Shown: piece by piece, positions 32,541 to 42,599 of the stretch
How positions within the stretch are numbered: the first letter of the stretch is position 1
How the letters are laid out: each line of letters begins with the position of its first letter
NCBI GenBank assembly: GCA_031216915.1
Contig: CM062293.1
Coordinates: 154,388,285-154,452,284, forward strand
Source of the DNA: Pictodentalium vernedei
Lineage: Eukaryota > Mollusca > Scaphopoda > Dentaliida > Dentaliidae
DNA length: 64,000 nucleotides
Direction of reading: 5' to 3'
The notes under the pieces: generated by a model
Told to the model about the DNA's origin: nothing
Database searches by the model: none
The model's input: only the letters and a program-made list of their open reading frames with translations
Program-made: the position numbers and the translations under genes

Positions 32541-34674
32541 TTCCTGAACCTGCGAGGCCTGCGGGAGGAGAAACCACATCCTCCACGACTCGCACCTCGT
32601 CCCGTCGACCTCGGGGCGTCCGACCGATTGTCCCGGCCCGAAGGACGTCCCGCACGAGATTCGCTGCCTTGACGGTCTCTTGAATAAGACCAAGAGGACG
32701 CACCGGAACCTCTATAGGAACCTTTCTTGGGTGCATTAGACCCAGAAGTGCCTGTCTTATTCTTCTCTGTCGTATCCGACTTTTTGGAAGCGGATTTAAA
32801 CAACAGAGAATCTGAAGCTTTCTTCATAATTTTATCGTAGATTGCAGAAAGCTTGCCGTCGAATAGAAGTTCTCCGGAGACCGAAGCGACTCTGAGAGAG
32901 TTCTTCACCTTACTATCCACACGTGTGGATGTAGCTAAGGCTGCGTCACGTCTAACCAACTCCAGGTTTGCCACTGAAAGGGCGGAGTTATACGTGGAAT
33001 AAGCCACTGCCCTTGAAAGAAGTCTTAATGAGGATTGTATATCCTGGAATTCTTTCCCTTGAAGATGCAGTGATAACGCCTTTGTAAGGTGGTCTGCGTA
33101 AGATAAAGCGTCTAAACTGGCCCTGTTAGACGTGATTGTCGTATCCAACACCGCGGTTGGAACGGACATAGACGACGGTAACGACAATTCTAAGTCTTCC
33201 GCCTCGTCGTCAAGACGCAGAGGAACTCTCGGAATACCCTGTCCTGCCGTATCGAATTATTCCTTGCATTAATGAAAGGCAGGTTAAGAGCATTGGAGGA
33301 CAAGAAACCAGCTTTGCCTGTTTTGGAAGCAAGCTTGAATATAGCGTCGTTCAATAATTCAAATGTTCTTGTGACATTATTGGACTGAGACGGAAACTCA
33401 GGGACAATGTCTCTGAACCGCTCAAAGAATTCAGTGTCCAATGACGCTATTATTCTCTTGTCCGGAAACGCACCAGTCTGGCCCGATGGAACAACGTGAG
33501 GAAGGAAGTGCCGGATAAAATCCACGGCAGCTTTATGTTATTCCGAAAGGGATAGCTCCAAGTCATCCGTATCCCTTTCACCATCCGGTCGGACCTCACG
33601 ATGCACCCGGTCGTCCGCACCCGATGCTTCGGCGGAGCGTACCGATCAAACGCCGTCGGATAATTCCCGATCCGACACCGATTCTGTCGGCTGCTGGGAT
33701 GCTGCGATAATTTGTGCTATCTGAGCAAGCACGTCTGTCATCGAGGCCTGCGGAGTGGCGGTCTTTCGCTGCTTCGCTGCGGGAAGCTCCGCATCAACTG
33801 ACTCCCGCATACTCTTCCTATGCGAACGTCCAGAGTCTACCGGCCTCGTGTCCCTGGCTACCGGATGGCGAGACCTGGTCGCCAAAGAATCCTTTATCGG
33901 TGAAGCTGGTAGAATCTCCGCGGTCACGTAGCCAAGGTGCGGTCGTGTGCGCTGGTGAGAGGATGAGGAAGCCTGCGCAGTCTCCACGGACTGCCTAAAC
34001 AACGGAGCGTCCCGAGCGACGGACATGTGCTCTGCTTGCGACACATTTTGTACCACAACATCAGGTCCCTGATGTTGTTGTACGAGAGAGGGGCCTCTCT
34101 CGCTCGCGGCCCGGCTGGACCTGGACGAGCTAGGAACCGGACTAGAAGGCTTCCTCCAATCTCTCCTAACATTCACCGTCACTGGGTGTGCACCTAGTAT
34201 ATTTATAGTGCTCGCATCACCCAACATTTCCTCCTGGACCGCAACGGACGAACCCGGCTGCCGAACCATTCGGTGAATGGACGCTACACCGGGCGAGCTA
34301 GCGGACGACAGCGCCGTCGATCCTACTAGGGACCTCTTAGGCAACTGTCGTATCTCCATGAGCACTTTTGCCGCTAACTCTTCATTCAGTTGTGACGACG
34401 GAAGCGCACTCTTGGAAGATAACATGGAAACATCACCCTGTTCTTGTTCCTCTGAAATAGAAACTGATAGACTAGAGTGACCCTGCGGAGAAAGGAGCGG
34501 TATAGCCCTTTCTCTACTAACAACATACCGTGACACACGTTTCCAATGTTTGTCATCCCAATATTGACATATTGAACAGGAGTTACTGCGAGTACACTGA
34601 CTACAAATAATACAATGATCATGAAAGTCAGAGGAAGATTTCTTCCTATTACAATTTGAACAATGTCCTTTCAT
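32537..34674 (-). pseudogene. DIRS gag-like ORF1, interrupted
   Basis: The likely start at 34,674 (MKGHCSNCN) gives an N-terminal Cys/His cluster: C-x2-C, then FHDHC-x2-C-x2-C, then C-x2-C within about 35 residues. A Ser-rich, Arg-rich linker follows. The frame meets TGA at 33,646 and TAA at 33,538, continues in frame to 33,190, and a frameshift near 33,220 leads into the last segment (32,537-33,187), which ends in a Gly/Arg/Ser-rich basic tail typical of nucleic-acid-binding gag ends. Two stops plus one shift make it unlikely to function as one protein, unless some breaks are spliced out. Confidence 0.75.
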
Positions 34675-34725
34675 TGTGAAAAAACAACAACAAGTCCTAG
34701 TACTCGCACAAACCCCTAAACACAA

Positions 34726-35564
34726 AGATACATAATAACATGATCCATTAATATTGAAAAAAGCAAATGAAATTCAAAATAATTTTTGAAAAATATTTTT
34801 TCAGCGAAGCCCAAGTTTCTGAAAAGTAACATTGAGCCCCAATGGATCCCAAGGGTAAGTGTGGTCAAAAAATTTAAAATTATTTTAAATAATTATTGCA
34901 ACACTTACGGATAATAATAATGTATCTTGTAGTGAGATAAACTACTCCAAAGGCAAAAAGTCCCCCTCAAAAGAGACTGTTGCCAATGTAAACAAGAAGT
35001 GTATAAACACCAGAAAACATGACTCCAGGCACTGACAATACTGGCCCGAAATCAGTTATCAAAATTACACACTATCTGATGCAAAACAGAGACTTCCAGA
35101 GAAGAATCTGCAGAACATCAGATGGTAGATGCAGAACACAACGTCTAAATACCCATGGGTGAAAACGTAAACATGGGGAAAATAACAGAATTCATTCTGT
35201 AACCAAGCTAATTCTCCCAAGAAATTTTAGGAGTAATCTTACTCAAAAATATGCCAAAAGAATGGGAGAATAGCAAGGGGGGACTTACAGGATAAGGAGA
35301 GAGGAAACACTGAATAAGCAGTGCAACTTCAAAGTAAGAATGACAACAACAGGCCCATGCCTCGATAATAGGCAACTTAACATAATTTTATAACAAAATT
35401 TTAAGTTACAGCCCTGATTATTTTCTGTCACTCCTTTTTCTTCTACTCCTTCTCTATCCTCCTTAGAATCACCATTTCTCCAATATTTATGTGTCTGGCA
35501 TCATTTAAACTGAGATTTACAAGCACAAAGATCAGTGAGATGTTAACTGATGAAGGGCCAAACA
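34726..35564 (-). other. DIRS 5' untranslated leader
   Basis: About 840 bp between the right inverted repeat and ORF1, AT-rich, with no open frame of note. It would carry the promoter and leader; no specific signal could be assigned. Confidence 0.55.
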
Positions 35565-35765
35565 AAGAATGGTGATTGGCGCCAATTTCGGAACGTCCTT
35601 GACACTGTGCATGCGCAGTGGGGGCAAAGTATGGAGGTCCTTTAGGACATGATTTCTTTTGGTTTTAGATGCAAATTTTGGGGATTGGGGGGCAAAATTT
35701 GTGTTTGGCCCTAGATTTTTTAGAGTTAGCACCAGCTAAGTCTGGGTCATTGGTACAGTATAAAA
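35565..35765. repeat. DIRS right inverted terminal repeat (5' end of element)
   Basis: Reverse complement of 28,626-28,826 with few differences (for example 'tgtgcatgcgcagt' here against 'ctgcgcatgcgcagt'). The terminus reads 'ggtcattggtacagtataaa' then 'aat' at 35,767. Confidence 0.9.
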
Positions 35766-36003
35766 ATACTAATTTCCGGTCCAAAATTTTCCAATTCCAA
35801 CCCGGCCCCCAAATTTTTTAGTGTAAAAAAAAAAAAATTTTGTCTTAAAATTGACCGAAACTGTACCAATGACCCAGCTAAGACTGGGTCATTGGTACAG
35901 TATAAAAATACTAATTTCCGGTCCAAAATTTTCCAATTCCAACCCGGCCCCCAAATTTTTTAGTGTAAAAAAAAAAAAATTTTGTCTTAAAATTGACCGA
36001 AAC
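35741..36003. repeat. Direct duplication of DIRS right end plus flank, with inverted 17-mer
   Basis: 35,741-35,860 and 35,884-36,003 are near-identical, each starting 'ctgggtcattggtacagtat' and ending 'attgaccgaaac'. Between them, 35,861-35,877 (ctgtaccaatgacccag) is the reverse complement of the first 17 bases of the second copy. The flank sequence is HLE-B A-rich unit, so DIRS terminus and host DNA were duplicated together. Confidence 0.85.
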
Positions 36004-36599
36004 GCATAAAAAAACCAAAAAAATTTCCTGGATTTTGGTCCAAAATTTCTAAGTCCAGAACGGGACCCCAAATTTTCAGCCTAAATATGAACCCAGGGAC
36101 TTGGCTTGAACAAACTTGAATCTCACCCCCCTAAGGATGCTGCATACTAAATATCAAAAGATTCTTATTGGGAGATCTGAAGAAGAAGATTTTTAAAGAA
36201 TATTCCTCATAATGCACTAATTTGAACATTTGGGCTCCCATAGAGAGCCCAAATATGGCCCCAGGGAACTTATTTCAATAAACATGTGAAACAATCTTCC
36301 AAAGATGTTATATGTGAAATTTAAAAGCTTTTGGAACAGTTGTTTGGGAGAAAAGTAGTCTTAAATGTTTTTCCCATTACCCACAGTGTTAAAAAATGCT
36401 GACTCAGCACTTTTTCAAAGTCCCAGAAAAGTACCCCCATGATAAAACCGATAGCAATTTTTTTTTACCATTCCATTCAGTTGAACCTAAGGAAGCTTCA
36501 CACCAAATAAGAATTCCCAGTGCCGTGCAGTTTTCAACTTTTGGAGATATGGGCGTTTTTTTTTTTTTAAATTAAGTACTTATGACCCAATAAGCCCTC

Positions 36600-36985
36600 A
36601 TATCAAACTTGGTCCAAATCTGCCTCTCAGTTTGGAAAATAGAAATTTTGGGAGGGGCAAAAATTCCTGCCCCTCACATAACAACGGCAAATATAGCCCC
36701 ACAAACTTCTCTTGAACAAATCAGAGTCTACACCTCAAAAGGAAGCTCCACACTAAATATCAAGTTTCTGCTACTGCTGGTCCATGAGAAGAAGATTTTT
36801 TAAGATTTAAGCACACTTTTTGGGCATGGCCCTACCAAGGGGCGAGGCAACTTGATCTGAACAAAATCAAATTGCGATGTCATAACAAACTATTATTTCA
36901 AATATCAATTAAATTGGTTCAGCGGTTTGGGAGGAGAAGACACCAACACCATGTTCACGGATGACGGACAGTGAGTGATCACTAT
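36600..36985 (+). other. HLE-B 3' body
   Basis: Non-repeated 3' body segments matching 1,467-1,800: 'ttttgggaggggcaaaaatt' against 'ttttgggtggggccaaaaat', 'cacctcaaaaggaagctcca', and 'gagaagaagattttt'. This shows that the HLE-B copies at 1-1,880 and here share a common 3' portion. Confidence 0.65.
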
Positions 36986-37109
36986 AGCTCTCCTGACTGA
37001 AAGTCAGGTGAGCTATAAAAACTAATGGATCATCCCCCTATTGTATAATGATTGGGCCATTACATTGGATAAAGGGTTAACAAAGACATCTTGTGTCCAA
37101 CCTTTACAA

Positions 37110-38124
37110 ACAAGAGGGGGCCACACCCCAGGGCATACCTCCACAAACAATGACAGGAGAAGAAATTAACCATGATACTGTGAAAGCTATTCCCATAAAC
37201 AATCTTCATTCCAAATTTCATTGAGAGCCACGAACCCCAAACTCGAGATATGCGGCAAACAGACCAAAAATTGGCTATTTTACGAGGCAAACAGCAAAAT
37301 TATTGTCTTTGTTTTACAACAAGGTAATTATGAAGGCCAGAAACATCTGTTACTGAACTCTAGTGATGATCAGACCATCCACATAAGAGATGTAGAACAA
37401 AGGCATAATGTCACCTGTGGGGAGGTGATTTGCATGTTTTTCTTTGTTTTATTGCAGGGACATGACTCACTTAAAAGCCTTTCCCATAAACAATCTTCAT
37501 TCCAAATTTCATTGAAATCTGATAACCCAAACCTTATAAAACGAAGACATAATGCCACATGTGGGGAGGTGATTTGCATGTGTATTTTCTTTGTTTTACT
37601 GCAAGGCCATGACTCATTTGAAAGCCTTTCCCATAAACAACATTCATTCCAAATTTCAGTGATAACCCAAACCTGAAATATGAGGCGAACAGACAAAAAA
37701 TTGGCTATTTTATGAAATGCAAATTTGCAATGTTAAAAGGAGGTATCAGTCTAAAAAGCGAAAAGTAAAAAATATTATTAGAGACTCATTTGAAAGCCTT
37801 TCCCATAAACAATTTTCTTTCCAGATTTCATTGAGATCCAATGTCCCAAACCTGAGATACGACGCGAACAGACAAAAAATAGTCTATTTTTATATATTTA
37901 AAGGGTCATAACTCACAGAAAAAAATATGCCATCAGCAAAACAGCTAATGCTGCTTCAAGGTCTCATGATAGTGAACATCTGTATGAAATTTCATCGAAA
38001 TCTGAGCAGTAATGTTGAAGTTATAATGTGAACAGACATCTGAGTTTGGACAAACAGACAAACAGATGCATGGACAGGCGCAATCCGATATACCACACTT
38101 TTTTAAAAAAGTGGGGGTATAATA
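37110..38124 (+). mobile_element. HLE-C element, apparently full length (~1.0 kb)
   Basis: The 5' end is 'acaagagggggccacacccc' then 'agggcatacctcc', parallel to the HLE-B 5' end. The core has four units of about 150-300 bp with 'gaaagcctttcccataaaca', 'ttcattccaaatttcattga' and 'acagacaaaaaattggctat'. The 3' end is a hairpin, cactttttt / aaaaaagtg (about 38,095-38,113), then 'ggggtataataa'. The subterminal inverted repeat is imperfect, CATACCTCC / GGGGGTATA. No credible ORF. Confidence 0.65.
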
Positions 38125-38162
38125 ACAGAATAAAATTATATACTGGTACACTGCTTTTATAT

Positions 38163-38867
38163 TACAGTGGAACCTCTGTTACTTGATTTGCCAGTGAAAA
38201 ACTTTCAATTAACTGGAGTATTCAGCTTGCAGGAATTTGGTTATTTTGCTGTATTCCAGGGATAAACTGAGCATTTATTACATCTCAGTACCCTCATCGC
38301 AAAAAGTGGTCTATTTCTCGATCAGATTGTGATCAACTCCCAACATAATTACGAGAGTGGCTAGAGATTTCATAAAAAAAAATATTGCAAAATCAAGACC
38401 AAATGAAGCAGGCCTTCAGATTTCCCCAATTTCACACTGTTATGGTGTAAAAATAACAATTATGGTAACAGAAAGAAATCTGAGAATAAGCAACAATAAC
38501 TTGAATTTAACTATTCTAAAATTTAATAACAAAATATTTTGTGACGAAAATGATACAAAATCTTTTGCACTGTTTGGTTCACAGAAAAATAGAACAGAAA
38601 TAGCTATCAAGTAGTCCAAAATCAAGTTCAATAGAATCCAGTGATCCAGTGATCCAGTGATCACGAAACTTTCCATCTGGTATTCTGATGTCCAAGAATG
38701 TGTCTGCAGAAACAATATCCAATAAGATATAATGAAATGTTAACTCAAATATTCAGCAGTCTGCAATAAATTCCAATAAAGCACTTGGCAAAATTCAAAT
38801 GGAATTAATATCCAATAAGTACTGGCTCCACAGGTAGTTTTAAAATAATCTAGTAGAATTTTGTTTT
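38163..38867. other. Pogo-like left terminus, otherwise unassigned
   Basis: At 38,163 'tacagtggaacctctgttac' looks like a pogo/Tigger inverted-repeat start (CAGTNGAACC) after a TA, but no matching right end was found. At 38,638-38,660 there are three copies of 'gatccagt'. No gene is recognised. Confidence 0.4.
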
Positions 38868-38871
38868 TTAA

Positions 38872-39103
38872 CCCTTTTCCCAACGTAACGGCCAAAACTG
38901 GCCAGCGTTATTCTCAAAAATCGCCAATTAATTTTCATTTTTTGTCTAAAAAAAATAGGTTATGACCCCTTTTTGGAATGAGCTTGTTGGGCTTGTTCCA
39001 ATGAGGGGTCATAACCTATGTTTTTGAGACAAAAAATGAAAAAAATTAGTTATTCAAGAATTTTGTTTGCAAGTGTTGTCTGCTTTTCATGTTAGGTAAA
39101 GAG
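38872..39103. mobile_element. TTAA-1 palindromic MITE, intact copy
   Basis: TTAA at 38,868-38,871 and 39,104-39,107 flank ends CCCTTTTCCCAACG and CTCTTTACCTAACA (reverse complement). The centre is a long palindrome, 'aggttatgacccct' facing 'aggggtcataacct', with 'ggaatgagc' and 'cattcc'-type arms. It matches 46,901-47,159 and the split copies at 12.3 and 44.0 kb. Confidence 0.75.
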
Positions 39104-39107
39104 TTAA

Positions 39108-40088
39108 CAAGAGTAAATTCTGTTCACAAGAAGAATAAATTCTCTTCAAATAATAATAATTTGGAATCACTTTTCCAATACACAAAGATACTCAGATCTC
39201 AAAATATTCTGTAGAATTTTTCATACCTTCTAAGCTGCTATCCACCTTGTGAGAGCAGCCAGTACATACTCCATCGTAAAAAACAAACCTCATATTAAAA
39301 TATTTTCTTCGGTTTAATCCTTTGGGACATAGTGCCATTTTTGGTAAGTCTTACATAGACATGTAGAACACTTTTGGTGGTCTTGCTAATGGAAGTTACA
39401 GTACCTTGGCACTGGTTTCTAGTGAAATCGTGGCTGCCTCTTTTGGCAGCTAAAACTTCATTAGACACCAGTGGTAAGTCAAAGGGTTACTTTATTATGA
39501 CAGAGCAAAAAATAATTTCACTTCTCCAGGCCTTTGAGAGCTCTTTCAGAATTTATGACAAGAATCAAGTGCTCAAGCATATACATTTGAACAGATTTCA
39601 GAAATGAGACATCTTGATATCTTTGTGTATAATCTGATCCCAGGCTGAGTTGAGCTGTGCTTCCAGGTTGAGCTGCGCTTCTATTTGTTACTTCAATTCC
39701 TGGTTTGTCTAATTTTTCTGATGGGACAGTTATATTTGTACATGTGAAAATTCAACCCGGTCTTCTTAATAGCAGCAAACATTGATACAAGTAGATGTTC
39801 CAAGCACATCGACTTTACTTTAAGCATGTGTTGCAACCCTAAAAAAAAAAGTAAAATATATGTTACTATTCAGCTATTGGTATGTCTATATCTTTTGACA
39901 CCAATATAACCATCAAAACTCTCTACCATCGATCTATCATACCCATGTTACTACCACACTTTGTTACTGACTAAATGAAGAAATTAATTATATATGTTAC
40001 TAAATGAACTAATGGGGTAGGCATATTTATCATTCTGAAGCTAATATTAGCACCCAAAACTCAATCTTTGCCCCACATTTGCCCATCC
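39108..40088. other. Unassigned AT-rich DNA
   Basis: No recognisable gene or repeat. There is a short inverted motif pair around 'aaccagtg..cactggt' near 39,410-39,475. Confidence 0.35.
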
Positions 40089-40097
40089 ACTCACCTT

Positions 40098-41426
40098 TAG
40101 TGCTGAAATGGTTGGCCCATGTTTATAACCGGCTAACCGTCAGGCTTAACCAGATTTCAACCGGATATCCGTTAATTTCAACAGCAGGGATCATTGTATT
40201 GTCTACGGTGCAAAATCAGTAAGGAACGGCAAGAAGACAGTTCAAAACACTGCCACCTGACTTCCACAAAAAGTAAACAAACAAAAACCATTGAGTGCCA
40301 ATGGAAATCGTCGATGTGCAAACGATCATTAACACATCATAACTGTGGTCACAATGCATTGCCCAGGTACAAAACCAGGCCTTGCCATTTGAAAGTCACA
40401 GGCACGCGACATGCCGTGCACCTGAGACAAAGATTACATGTGCGATTTGTTCCCACGGGCCTCATTTGAATTGAGGGATGATTGCCATTGATATTACTTA
40501 TGAATTTTCCAACCAGTTTGTAAATTGTAGTTAGGCATAATAAACTGTATTAGCAAAGAGTCTCTTACCTCAAGTGACTTGAATTTGATGTGATCATATC
40601 ATGATAGGGTTAATGTTTACTCCTAGGTTTTTGAGTATCTTTTTCTGTTCACTGCTAAGACAAGTGTCACAAACAGTTCCACATTTACATTTTCCTATTC
40701 AGCGCAATGAAATTTCGTGCTGGAATATGTTGCAAGTCATGAAAAGGGTGTGGTAATTAATTATGCATATTGACCAAGAGCCCCTCATTGTTTGACACTG
40801 ACCACTGAAAAACGAATTTTAAAATTCAAGATTTTAAAATAGTCATTTTTTTATGACACTTTTAAAAGTTCAATAAAATCAAAGCATGTTTTTTCTGAAA
40901 CACGATTGTAAAGTACCAAACAGTCAATCTATTTTGGAAGTACCATTACTCAAACTGAGGGATTTTTACAGCACTATAATCTGCAACTAACAACACGTCA
41001 TCAAAGAGAAGAAAGTCAAATTTGTCTGTAGAAGACAATGTTACACTGACAGACACATGCTCACTGCTGCCCACACAGAAAACAACCTGCAGTGCACTCG
41101 ACTTTTGACAGTTACAAACATTTATCTGCAACTTGACAGCCCAAGTGTCACTGTGACCGAAATAACTGTTCATTCAAAATTCCAACACCTTAACCCTTTC
41201 ACGTTACATCGAGTAGACATCATTGTAAATCGACAAATGTTTGGTAGCTTTGACAATGCTTGCATCTGCAACAGAATTCTAACGTCTCGCAGTCGCATAC
41301 TATTTATTTTCCCTGGCGCTATCCTGTAAACAACAGGTATAACGGTTATCCGGTTGATGGCTTTTCCAACCGGTTATGCCAATAACCAGCTGCAAACCAG
41401 TTATCCAGCTAACCATTTCAGCAATA
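40098..41426. mobile_element. hAT-like non-autonomous element with exact 8-bp TSD
   Basis: The ends are TAGTGCTGAAATGGTT and TATTGCTGAAATGGTT (reverse complement). CTCACCTT flanks it exactly at 40,090-40,097 and 41,427-41,434. Both subterminal regions carry repeated 'aaccggtta'-type motifs (40,120-40,170 and 41,345-41,415). The 1.3-kb interior has no transposase. A solo 'ttaaccctttcacgttacat' inside (about 41,191) looks like a TTAA MITE end. Confidence 0.8.
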
Positions 41427-41434
41427 CTCACCTT

Positions 41435-42159
41435 ACCCCACCACAATCACTACCACTAACATTACCCTGTTGATAAAACACTGTATGCCTGTGCACCAAG
41501 TGTATTGTACAACGTGAATGTAGGTTCGCATTCTGATCAACGGAATTGTTCCAGGCGATGAGTCTAAAAATAGGCGATAGACTATTCAAGTTGTGGACAA
41601 GTTGTCCAGGCCATAACAGCATCAGATTTCAGATTTATTTAAGATTTTGATTTGTGGTTTGAGAGCTTGGGTCAGGCCTTTAAATTTCACTAAACTCACA
41701 CCAGGTAACCGGGGTCCCCAAATTAGATGGGGATAATACATAACATAGATTGTGTTTTATATTTTTTGTCCAGCTTCATAACAAGTGACTTAAGCCTGAA
41801 AGGTCTAAAGGTTTATATACATTCTTATTATGATGGTTTGTTTATATCTTGTTGCTTTACAGTTGTTTCTAGGCAAGTCTTGGCTGTCTATATAGGTAGC
41901 CAAGACCTGCCCAGAAACAACAACCAAGGTATTTATAATGTAACTAAACTTTTAATCTTATCCAGAGACTGCATGTTAGGCAACATGTTCTGTGCAGTAA
42001 AAATTACCAAGTTTGGAATTACACCTCATACGGTTAATAGATATTCTGAGGCACCACAAAATACCTAAGAAGTGCCCAAAAAGATCCTTTCTGACAGCCA
42101 AACGTACAAAAACATTTCTTCAATGGAGCTCAATAGCATTTGGCTTGAAAGGTTTATGG
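41435..42159. other. Unassigned DNA with a loop-free imperfect hairpin
   Basis: 41,867-41,925 forms a hairpin, 'gtttctaggcaagtcttggc' facing 'gccaagacctgcccagaaac', meeting at 'tctatatagg'. The rest is not recognised. Confidence 0.45.
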
Positions 42160-42161
42160 TA

Positions 42162-42592
42162 CAGTGGAGCCCGCTTAATTGGATATCTCTTAATTGTATA
42201 TCCCTGTTAATTGAATATAATTTTCAAACACAAAACCATTTACCATACCTTCAGTACAAATTTGATCTGTTAATTGCATATGGGTTGTAGAGGAAACTCC
42301 TGTTAATTGTATATAAATTTTTGTAATATGTCGAAAAAATTTACTGTGACAACCACCAAATTTCCCTTGTTTATCAACCTTTTTGGCCTCACTACATCTA
42401 ATACAGGCATTTATTCTATTATATCTTGTTTGACAGAGCTCTATGAGCTCTGTCAAACAAGATATAATAGAATAAATGCTCAGTTTACCTCCAGAACACG
42501 GGAAACTGCCCAAATCCCTGTTAATTGTATACTCCTGTTAATTGAATAATTTTCACTGGCAAAATGGATATTCAATTTAGAGGATTCGACTG
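42162..42592. mobile_element. Pogo-like MITE, TA-flanked, 431 bp
   Basis: The ends are CAGTGGAGCCCGCTTAATTG and CAGTCGAATCCTCTAAATTG (reverse complement), of pogo/Tigger type. TA lies at 42,160-42,161 and 42,593-42,594. The interior repeats 'cctgttaattg(t/a)ata' five times. Its centre is a perfect 35-bp hairpin. Confidence 0.75.
42407..42479. repeat. Perfect 35-bp hairpin, 3-nt loop
   Basis: The arms 42,407-42,441 and 42,445-42,479 are fully complementary around 'tat', with 'gacagagctc' facing 'gagctctgtc'. Perfect identity of the arms suggests a recent inverted duplication. Confidence 0.92.
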
Positions 42593-42599
42593 TATCCCC

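Larger units (their letters stand above)
28598..35767 (-). mobile_element. DIRS-type tyrosine-recombinase retrotransposon, 7,170 bp
   Basis: On the minus strand the order is gag-like ORF, RT/RNase H/MTase-like ORF, tyrosine recombinase ORF. The ends are ~200-bp inverted terminal repeats (28,626-28,826 and 35,565-35,765). The left end has a further 28 bp not present at the right. An internal complementary region at 28,901-28,988 is the exact reverse complement of the joined termini. This is the DIRS1-group layout and rules out LTR and Ngaro-type split direct repeats. No target duplication is expected or seen. The recombinase and most of the polymerase are open, but gag and the polymerase lead-in carry breaks. 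Confidence 0.92.
28160..37021 (+). mobile_element. HLE-B element interrupted by the DIRS insertion
   Basis: The 5' end is 'caagaggccccagggcgctc' then 'acctgac'. The 3' end is a hairpin 'agctctcctgact' / 'agtcaggtgagct' at 36,986-37,014 followed by 'ataaaa'. The subterminal inverted repeat is GCTCACCTGA / TCAGGTGAGC. The core has two repeat types: the 'cccaaatatgaacccaggga' units (36.07-36.3 kb) and A-rich ~115-bp units around 'ttgaccgaaacgcataaaaa' (28.4-28.6 and 35.8-36.05 kb). The DIRS element lies inside an A-rich unit. Confidence 0.7.

Noticed and set aside
40194-40469. Cys/His-rich 91-codon frame in the hAT-like element as a zinc-finger protein
   Set aside because: The Cys/His spacing does not fit a known finger, and the frame lies in a non-autonomous element.
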